From a virus, in IMG/VR virus record IMGVR_UViG_3300021599_000255, positions 1-21,974 of that record: DNA of 21,974 nucleotides, one strand, 5' to 3'. Made by a program: the position numbers and the translations under genes. Below are positions 14,787-21,432 of the stretch, one piece after another. A model generated the notes under the pieces. That model worked only from the letters and a program-made list of their open reading frames with translations, was not told the origin of the DNA and made no database searches. The stretch's first letter is position 1, and each line of letters opens with the position of its first letter.

Positions 14787-15395
14787 ATGACAGTATTAAT
14801 AACATTAACAACAGCTGGAACGGATACAGGTCCTTTTGATCTCTACTCAAATGTAGATGGTTATGTTTCAGCATTTGAAACAGGAGTGTCTAAAGCAGCT
14901 CTTGTAGCTGGTTATTCTTCTTCACTTGTGCCTAATGGTACAACAATCATAAGAGTAAAGTCTACAGGCACTTGTTTAAACTATATAGACATTATAGTAG
15001 TTACAACAACTACAACCACTACTACAATTGTACCACCACCTACAACAACTACTACAACAACTATTTTTGGAGATACATTCTTTATCACAAACGGTAGTAC
15101 AAATAGTACGATAAATAACATTACAGTTTCAGCAGCTTCTTTCTACTTCCTCAATACAGGATCATTGCCTGTAGGACCTAGTCAAACTGCTTCAGGTACT
15201 CATTCTGCATTAGTTTCAGCTAATATTGATGTAGATGTTACTCAGTCTCTTGGTAATGCATGTCTTACACTTTATGTAAATACAATAGCTGTTGCACAGC
15301 AGAATGTAGGTTCAACAGGGGTTTACACCTTCACTGGAATAACCTTTGGAACAACTGATTTAGTAGAGTTTGAGATTGTAGATGGAACTTGTTAA
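14787..15395 (+). CDS. Two-domain beta protein with Thr linker, probable tail surface protein, 202 aa
   Basis: Residues 1-71 form a beta domain beginning MTVLITLTTAGTDTGPFDLY. A GPF, a TGVSK-like ETGVSKAAL and an STGTC near its end match the N-terminal domain of the next gene. Residues 73-92 are a Thr/Ile/Pro linker. Residues 93-202 form a second, Asn/Thr/Val-rich beta domain ending in Cys. It has no catalytic motif or signal peptide. The gene is in the same frame as the 1695-aa gene, after a TAA and four sense codons (CAC AAT ATA ACA), with its own ATG behind an A/T-rich leader. It is probably an accessory surface domain on the muzzle; whether separate or sometimes fused by readthrough is not decidable here. 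Confidence 0.75.
   Translation: MTVLITLTTAGTDTGPFDLYSNVDGYVSAFETGVSKAALVAGYSSSLVPNGTTIIRVKSTGTCLNYIDIIVVTTTTTTTTIVPPPTTTTTTTIFGDTFFITNGSTNSTINNITVSAASFYFLNTGSLPVGPSQTASGTHSALVSANIDVDVTQSLGNACLTLYVNTIAVAQQNVGSTGVYTFTGITFGTTDLVEFEIVDGTC
15003..15062 (+). repeat. Thr-rich linker tract of the 202-aa protein
   Basis: Twenty codons (eight Thr, then IVPPP, then seven Thr) separate the two beta domains. ACA and ACT dominate. Confidence 0.85.
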
Positions 15396-15405
15396 ATAAA
15401 TAAGA

Positions 15406-16272
15406 ATGGCTAAAACAATCGTCATAAAGTTAACTTCCTCAGGACCTACAGCGGGCCCTTTTACAATCACTGATGAATTTGGTAACATTCTAGCAACAGG
15501 TGTTACCAAAGATCAGTTGATTGAAGGGGTGAGCTATAGTGTTGCTGATAATGTTACTATGGTGACTTTGGAATCCACTGGTAAATGTAAAAGCAAGAAA
15601 ACATTCCCTGTTGGTGTTACAAATCCAGTTGATTTAGCATCCGCAGAATACACACAGGTTAGAACAGCTTGTCTCTGGAGGCACCTGAAGAACCCAGTGA
15701 TATACAACTACTTCTATGGAAACATAGAACAATACATCATTGAGTATCCTTTTGCTTATCAGTATCAGGATGAGATTCTTCAGAGTGTACAAGATTACAC
15801 CAAAGCATACAAGTACTTCCCTGATCCAGATGGTGTGTCTGATGACAACCGCAAGATAGAAACTGATGATGCTTGGTTTAATAAGGCTGTAGTGTACAAT
15901 GGTCAACAGTCTTCTGGTATACTTGAACTGGTTCCTAAACCAATCAACAACCTAAAGGAGTATTTGAAGTATCCTATATACAACACTGATAGTAAGACAA
16001 TTACATTCACCAAGAGTGATAACTTCTATCAGTATAACACATTCTGGTCATTGGTTAAGTATAAGCAGGAACCTCTGTTCGTGCGCACGTGCGAGGGTCT
16101 GTCTATAGATAAGTTAGTAAACCAAGCAAATATGGATTATGGTAAGAGATCCTTTAAGAAGGAACCTCTGCGTGCTAAAGAATTGAAGGTGAGACACATC
16201 CTAGATAATAGATATGATGCGCATCTGGTTAGCCAGTTCATTATTACACCAGCTCAAATCTCTTACAAATAA
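15406..16272 (+). CDS. Muzzle-associated protein: beta domain plus conserved C-terminal module, 288 aa
   Basis: Residues 1-70 are a beta domain (MAKTIVIKLTSSGPTAGPFT) paralogous to that of the previous gene: both have GPF, TGV[ST]K and STG-x-C in the same order. Residues about 80-288 contain CLWRHLKNPVIYNYFYGNIE, WFNKAVVYNGQQSSG (157-171), FTKSDNFYQYNTFWSL (201-216) and a basic segment KRSFKKEPLRAKELKVRHIL (247-266), ending TPAQISYK. I recognise the second part as the strongly conserved C-terminal module of muzzle/stabilization-type proteins of crAss-like phages. Here it is on its own polypeptide, so it should assemble with the 1695-aa product. The ATG at 15406 follows the aaataag leader. The stop overlaps the next ATG (TAATG). 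Confidence 0.75.
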   Translation: MAKTIVIKLTSSGPTAGPFTITDEFGNILATGVTKDQLIEGVSYSVADNVTMVTLESTGKCKSKKTFPVGVTNPVDLASAEYTQVRTACLWRHLKNPVIYNYFYGNIEQYIIEYPFAYQYQDEILQSVQDYTKAYKYFPDPDGVSDDNRKIETDDAWFNKAVVYNGQQSSGILELVPKPINNLKEYLKYPIYNTDSKTITFTKSDNFYQYNTFWSLVKYKQEPLFVRTCEGLSIDKLVNQANMDYGKRSFKKEPLRAKELKVRHILDNRYDAHLVSQFIITPAQISYK

Positions 16273-17837
16273 TGGCAAAGAAGCTTACATCCACAAAAGC
16301 AAGAAAGATATGGCACGACAAAGACGTGCATGGTCAACCTTTGACTGACAAACAGCGCAGGTTCTTTGGGGCTATTGCTGGAGGTGCTAAGCCTTATAAA
16401 GCACAGGTGGGTGGTGCATTCCTTGGACCAATCACTCCTCAGAATGTATCTGATTTTTTTGAGTTGTTTTCTGTACCACAAAAAGCTTTAACAAAGCTTA
16501 TAACAGGAAAATACCAAACTCCTTCTGAGGCAATGGGGATTAAAAACAAAGCTGGTGCAATTGCTACAGATATGGTTCTCGATCCTGTTAACCTTGTTGG
16601 AGCTGGTGCTGTAAAAGCTACAGGTGCTTACAAGAATGCTTATAGATACAATCCTTGGAAATTTAAAGCTAATCCTGAAGCTTACTACCATAGAAGTCCA
16701 AATATAGAAAATATAGTTAATCAAAAAACAGGAATGCTTCAAGGATTTGGAGAATCTGAAGCAGGTAGGTTATTTAGTGATGGTAATGGATTAGTAGAGG
16801 GAATAAATCTTAAAAAAGGAGCTAATTCTCGTTTGTATTTTGCTAAAGGTACTCCTTTAGATTGGGGTAGAACAAACATGGTACCTGATGAAAAAACTGG
16901 TAAAATGATACCAGGTCAAGGATATCCTGGTCCATACATGGTTGAAGTAAAAGGTGTTCCTATGGGAGCATCAACAAAAGGAAGAGCACCTGGAGCAGAA
17001 CCTACAAAGATAGGATCGTATGCTGTATCTAAAAGACCTATATCCTTAGACGAAGCTAAGTTTTATAAAGAGCATTGGCTGAGAGGATACAAAGAAGTTA
17101 AACCTCCAAAGAAAAAACAAAATGGAGGATGGCTTGATAAATATGACGCCCCCAAAGCACAGAACGGTATAGAGGGAACAATGGGTGGATTGACAGATAT
17201 AGGATTTAATTACAACGGTGCATGGGGTGGCCCATCTATGCAAACTGGTGGTAACATTCAGCCTGCTATGGCTGGGGCTAATCAAACTGTTCCTATGGCT
17301 CAATTAGGAGACAGTGTTAAACCTATCACCATGCAACTAGCAATGGGAGGATCTATTCCTGGTGCTGTAGGGTTCACGTACGCACGTACAGTTGGAGCTG
17401 CTCCATCCAACGGACCATATGCTAAGAAGACAAAAGCTTCTGCACAGAATGGTATGGAAATGAAATACTATCAGCAAGGGCTAGACTTCAAACCTAAGAC
17501 TATTAGTCAGGATGGTAGTGAGATTCCTGTAGATCCTATGGGATATTGGAACCCTGAGAATGTAGGTAACCCAGTAATCATCCCATCTAACATCATCACT
17601 ATGGAGGGTGTAGATCAACCTCTCCTCGGTATATCTGATACAGGAGATGTACAATACATGGAACCAGGAGAAGACTATGAGTTTGAAGGAGAATATGTAA
17701 CAGAATATCCTGTGGCTAAGAAGGGTATAAGTGTGAATAATGCTGATGCTCAACCTATTAAAAAGTTAGACCAATTACTTAACTTTACGAACTATAACAA
17801 ACCAACCAAGGGCGGCTGGTTAGATAAATATAACTAA
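16272..17837 (+). CDS. Probable internal (cargo/ejection) virion protein with AQxG modules, 521 aa
   Basis: Residues 1-50 are basic (MAKKLTSTKARKIWHDK, then DKQRRFFGAIAGGAKPY). Residues 60-118 are amphipathic to hydrophobic and hold DMVLDPVNLVGAGA, suiting membrane contact during ejection. Residues 138-276 form a compact domain with YYHRS, RLYFAKGTPLDWG, GPYMVEVKGVPMG and KFYKEHWLRGYKEV that might have an ADP-ribosyltransferase-like fold. The rest is low-complexity and modular: the heptapeptide GGWLDKY occurs at 285-291 and again at the C-terminus (514-520). AQxG-type motifs recur (44-47, 296-299, 343-346, 391-394, with KQNGG at 282-286). The module SIPGAVGFTYART (361-373) is of a kind I associate with Bacteroidota phages. 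It directly follows the muzzle genes, where crAss-like phages carry cargo proteins. The enzyme suggestion is tentative. Confidence 0.75.
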   Translation: MAKKLTSTKARKIWHDKDVHGQPLTDKQRRFFGAIAGGAKPYKAQVGGAFLGPITPQNVSDFFELFSVPQKALTKLITGKYQTPSEAMGIKNKAGAIATDMVLDPVNLVGAGAVKATGAYKNAYRYNPWKFKANPEAYYHRSPNIENIVNQKTGMLQGFGESEAGRLFSDGNGLVEGINLKKGANSRLYFAKGTPLDWGRTNMVPDEKTGKMIPGQGYPGPYMVEVKGVPMGASTKGRAPGAEPTKIGSYAVSKRPISLDEAKFYKEHWLRGYKEVKPPKKKQNGGWLDKYDAPKAQNGIEGTMGGLTDIGFNYNGAWGGPSMQTGGNIQPAMAGANQTVPMAQLGDSVKPITMQLAMGGSIPGAVGFTYARTVGAAPSNGPYAKKTKASAQNGMEMKYYQQGLDFKPKTISQDGSEIPVDPMGYWNPENVGNPVIIPSNIITMEGVDQPLLGISDTGDVQYMEPGEDYEFEGEYVTEYPVAKKGISVNNADAQPIKKLDQLLNFTNYNKPTKGGWLDKYN

Positions 17838-17838
17838 T

Positions 17839-20800
17839 ATGAAAAAAGAAATCCTAAAAATCGCTGGTGTTAAGTCTGAAAAGGAATTCTACAAAAAGTT
17901 TCCTGATGAGGCATCCTTCATGGCTAAACATGGAAAAGCTTTTAAGAAGGCCCAGATAGGTGCATATATTGGTGGAACACAAGACGCTGGTTTTCAACCA
18001 ATTGGCTTCAAAGATATGTATGATGAAGCTGATTATGCTATTACAGGCTCCACAGAAGATATCCGCAAAGAAGAAGCTTACAGACAAGCTGAGATTGCTG
18101 CTGCCCAACAAGCTGCTCAAGGTGGTGGAGGTAGAGGTTTTGGTAATATTGGAAGTACACTTGTGCAAGCTGGAGAAGCATTTGCTAAATCAGGTGCGTT
18201 TGCTAAGAAAGGTAAGAACATAAAGAAAGGACAAGGTGGGTTATACACTCCTCCTGGAACTCCTATAAGTTTACCACAGCCTCCTGGTATGAATTATGCT
18301 TGGGCAAACGTCAGTCAACAACCTGTTCCTATGCCTCCCCAGAGTGCAATGTATCCTATGCAAACACAAGGTGCATCTTTTGCACCAACTAGTGGTGGTA
18401 TAGATGTTGAGGTAAAAAAAGGAGATTGGATGCAACAAATAGGTAAGTATGCTCCAGGAGTTGGTAAAATTTTTCAAGCAGTTCAACAGTTAAAAGATGA
18501 GAAAGAAGCTCTTCAAAGAGCTAGACAAGCAGAAGGTGTTAGTGATATTGCTTTAGAAGCTGCTAGAATCCGTCCTGAACAAACAGAACGCAAATATCTA
18601 CGTCCTGAACAAATCACAAATACAGGAGAAGAGTTCTTCCCTATATATGGTGTAGGTACAAATGTGCTTGCTAGAGATGGTAAGATGGTAGGTGGAATCC
18701 CTGGTGAAATAGCTAACACGTTCGCTCCTAATACATTATACGATGATTTAGGATATGAGCCTTTAAATGATAGTGAGCGTTATAAGCAGTTCTACTATGG
18801 TGGTAGAACACACAAAGCTCAGAATGGTGACTGGTTACAGGGTGAAGGTATTTATGACTTTGCTTCTGCTGGTGGTGGAGATCTTGCTAGCAATCTTATC
18901 ACTAGTATTGGTGGTGAAAATGCTGGTGGTAATCTAGGTGGTAGTATTGGTGGAACTATAGGATCAGCATTTGGTCCTGCTGGTAAAATGATTGGTCAAG
19001 TAGGTGGACAATTGATTGGTGCTGCTTTAGATAGAAAACCTCAAAAGATTAAAAAAGCTAGAAAAGCTACACAAAGAAACATTCAATCAATGGCTTTACA
19101 ACAGGGTATTCCTGGTGCACAAGCTCAATATACATCATTCATGAAGGATGGTGGAATGACAACATCTCCTTATGAGTGGGTAAGTCATACATGGCAACCA
19201 CAGGTTATAACAACCTTTGGAGAGCATAAGGTGAAAGATCTTTTAAAACCTCCTGCTGATGCAGATATGCTCAGAGCTGGTGGTCATTTAAAAGCCTATA
19301 CACCTCCTAGTGCAGCAGCTATGTCTACAGAAAGACCTATGATGCAAATGGGCGGTGAGCTTGAAACACACTGGGGTGGATATGCAGAACCTATGTCCTA
19401 CAATCCCTACCTACCAGATGGTGGTGAGACCATTATGTTCAGAGGTCAATCCCACGATGAATCTGATGGAAGAGGTAACACTGGTATTGGAATCACCTAT
19501 GGTGACAATCCTGTAGAAGTGGAAAGAGGTGAACCAGCTATCAAAATGCAAGATGGTGGCACTCCTGGAGACTCTAGCCTTGTAGTGTTTGGCAACCTCA
19601 AGATACCTAAGTCTTACCTGCCATTCCTTGGACCAGAAGCAAAAGATAAGAAGTTTAAAACATTTGTAGCTGACATTTCTAAGAAAGAAAACACACAGAC
19701 AAAAGCAGTTGATAGAGAACTACAAATGCTTGATCAACTGGAAGTTAGCTCACCTATTGATAAGATAACACAAAACGCATTGTCACACAGTATAGAAGGA
19801 AGAAATAGCAAACTCAAAGACTTTGCTAACAAGAAGATAAAAGCTGCCTCTCTGCAGAACGCTATTAATGATACAGCTGAAGAGATGGGGCTAGTAGCTG
19901 ATGATTTAGCTAAGGGTAAGGTGAAGATAAACAAGGAAGCATTTAAAGAAGCTGCTAAGTTTGGTAAGATGATTAAAGCCCAGGGTGGTGCTGTCACTCC
20001 TCCTGTAAGCACTAAGGAAAAGGTGGCTGAAATCATGGCTTTGTATAACAGAGCTAAAGAAGTGAATGCTCAAAGTCCAGGTAAAAAGAATCCTTTTATA
20101 CTAGAACTTCAGAAGAAATACCATGAATATTTCCCTGAAGTGGCTAAAAAAATTATTCTTAATGCTGGAGAAGTTACACGAAAAGCAAAAGGTAGAGGTA
20201 TTAAATCTATAGCACAACTTGAAAAACTTCCTATAGAAACAATCCTTGATACAAATCTTGATGAATACTTTGGTCCTCGTACAGAGCAATATATTGCAGC
20301 TCTGCCAACTGATACCACTCCTCCACCTGAGACTCCTCCTGTAGAAACTCCTACTAAAGAACCTCCCACTACAGTACAAACAACTACTGTTCAAACTACA
20401 ATACCTATTATTCCTTACAAAACGAATACGTTTGTAGATATACTTAGTCAGGCTCTTCCATATATAAGACCTACAGACATGGAAGAACTTGATCCTAATC
20501 AGTTGACAGGTGAGATGTATGCATTGGCTACCAATCAGTTAGAGCCTGTACAAGCTCAAACTATACAGCCTGTGCTTTCTGTTCCTTATGATATTTCCTA
20601 TCAGGATATATTGAATGAGAACGAGGCTGCTTACAGATCACAACAAAGACTTGTAGGTTACAATCCTTCTCTCCAAGGTCAGCTGAGTGCACAGAAATAT
20701 GCTGCTAATCAGAAGGTATTAGCTGAACAGTTCCGTGCTAATCAGGCTATGAAGGATCAGGTGTACAGAGATAATAGGAACATCCTTAACCAATATGGCC

Positions 20801-21345
20801 TCCAGAATCTAGCTATTCTTGATAGGCAATATGAAAGACAAGCAGCAGCTAAGTCTAAAACTAAGGCTACAACACAGGCTGCCTTGAATTCTATTAGTGA
20901 TAAATATCTGCGTAACCAATTGGAAAACAGGACTTTAGCTACATATGAGAACCTGTACAACTATCGTTATGATCCTAGGTTTAGAGCTATAAACATGAAT
21001 GCTCCTTTCCAACCTAGAATACCTACAGTGTATATAGGACCTGATGGAAAGCAATATCAATCAGTTCCTGTTTTAGATGATAAGGGTAATGTCATAAGCT
21101 ATCAACAACAAGCTGTAGGTAGTTCCACAACTGCTCCTGCTGTTACACAAGCTCCTGTAAAGAATACTGTACCTGCTGCAGCTCCTTCTGCAGCACCAGT
21201 TCCTATGATGGTTCTTCCAAGTCAAATGAAAGAGCAGCCTGATCCATTTAAAGAGGAAATAGAAATTACAGGGAAAAAAGGTGTTAAAGTGGACAAAAAG
21301 AAGAAGTTGAACAGTACTATTGTGAAAGCTTTTAAAAATCTCTAA
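17839..21345 (+). CDS. Large internal (cargo/ejection) virion protein, 1168 aa
   Basis: The start MKKEILKIAGVKSEKEFYKK, followed by HGKAFKKAQIGAY, is a pattern I associate with crAss-like cargo proteins. Parts in order: a helical Ala/Gln stretch (75-98); a Gly/Pro/Met-rich region; a charged helix (215-245); a glycine-zipper (357-397, repeated GG/GxxxG with small hydrophobics) that could insert into a membrane; a segment with YLPDGGETIMFRGQSHDESD and PVEVERGEPAIKMQDGG (524-574); a Lys-rich helical region (600-715); a stretch ending LDEYFGPRTEQYIAAL (807-822) that recalls peptidoglycan-binding repeats; a Pro/Thr linker (823-855); a Gln/Asn/Tyr-rich helical region (918-1050); and a basic Lys tail. 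Together they suit a protein ejected to help DNA cross the envelope. No clear protease or polymerase motif is visible. Confidence 0.8.
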   Translation: MKKEILKIAGVKSEKEFYKKFPDEASFMAKHGKAFKKAQIGAYIGGTQDAGFQPIGFKDMYDEADYAITGSTEDIRKEEAYRQAEIAAAQQAAQGGGGRGFGNIGSTLVQAGEAFAKSGAFAKKGKNIKKGQGGLYTPPGTPISLPQPPGMNYAWANVSQQPVPMPPQSAMYPMQTQGASFAPTSGGIDVEVKKGDWMQQIGKYAPGVGKIFQAVQQLKDEKEALQRARQAEGVSDIALEAARIRPEQTERKYLRPEQITNTGEEFFPIYGVGTNVLARDGKMVGGIPGEIANTFAPNTLYDDLGYEPLNDSERYKQFYYGGRTHKAQNGDWLQGEGIYDFASAGGGDLASNLITSIGGENAGGNLGGSIGGTIGSAFGPAGKMIGQVGGQLIGAALDRKPQKIKKARKATQRNIQSMALQQGIPGAQAQYTSFMKDGGMTTSPYEWVSHTWQPQVITTFGEHKVKDLLKPPADADMLRAGGHLKAYTPPSAAAMSTERPMMQMGGELETHWGGYAEPMSYNPYLPDGGETIMFRGQSHDESDGRGNTGIGITYGDNPVEVERGEPAIKMQDGGTPGDSSLVVFGNLKIPKSYLPFLGPEAKDKKFKTFVADISKKENTQTKAVDRELQMLDQLEVSSPIDKITQNALSHSIEGRNSKLKDFANKKIKAASLQNAINDTAEEMGLVADDLAKGKVKINKEAFKEAAKFGKMIKAQGGAVTPPVSTKEKVAEIMALYNRAKEVNAQSPGKKNPFILELQKKYHEYFPEVAKKIILNAGEVTRKAKGRGIKSIAQLEKLPIETILDTNLDEYFGPRTEQYIAALPTDTTPPPETPPVETPTKEPPTTVQTTTVQTTIPIIPYKTNTFVDILSQALPYIRPTDMEELDPNQLTGEMYALATNQLEPVQAQTIQPVLSVPYDISYQDILNENEAAYRSQQRLVGYNPSLQGQLSAQKYAANQKVLAEQFRANQAMKDQVYRDNRNILNQYGLQNLAILDRQYERQAAAKSKTKATTQAALNSISDKYLRNQLENRTLATYENLYNYRYDPRFRAINMNAPFQPRIPTVYIGPDGKQYQSVPVLDDKGNVISYQQQAVGSSTTAPAVTQAPVKNTVPAAAPSAAPVPMMVLPSQMKEQPDPFKEEIEITGKKGVKVDKKKKLNSTIVKAFKNL

Positions 21346-21353
21346 TCAATTCA

Positions 21354-21384
21354 GTTATAGCGATTTACCAAAAATTGTTATAGC
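21354..21384 (+). repeat. Direct repeat GTTATAGC upstream of the right promoter
   Basis: GTTATAGC occurs at 21354-21361 and 21377-21384, 23 bases apart start to start, about two helical turns. The second copy ends two bases before the -33 box. It may be an activator or repressor site. Confidence 0.4.
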
Positions 21385-21386
21385 TC

Positions 21387-21417
21387 TTGGAAAATTTAAT
21401 TATTCATATTACATTTG
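21387..21417 (+). promoter_or_regulatory. Bacteroidota-type promoter for the 21433 gene
   Basis: TTG at 21387-21389 (in TTGGAAAAT) and TACATTTG at 21410-21417 are separated by 20 bases. The -7 element is a perfect TAnnTTTG. Transcription would start near 21423, giving a leader of only about 10 bases before ATG 21433. This matches the promoter near 6184 in both the -33 box and spacing. Confidence 0.8.
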
Positions 21418-21432
21418 CTAACTTAATCTATC

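Noticed and set aside
3178-15062. Thr-codon tracts as CRISPR arrays or minisatellites
   Set aside because: They have no conserved repeat-spacer structure, and each keeps the reading frame of a clear gene.
15393-15413. Frameshift fusion of the 202-aa and 288-aa genes
   Set aside because: They are in different frames with stops in the gap and a normal A-rich leader before ATG 15406; no slippery site is evident.
16081-16095. 10-bp palindrome CGCACGTGCG at 16084-16093, with a related CACGTGCG near 7414
   Set aside because: Both are inside coding sequence with normal codons; no repeated arrangement supports a regulatory or restriction role.
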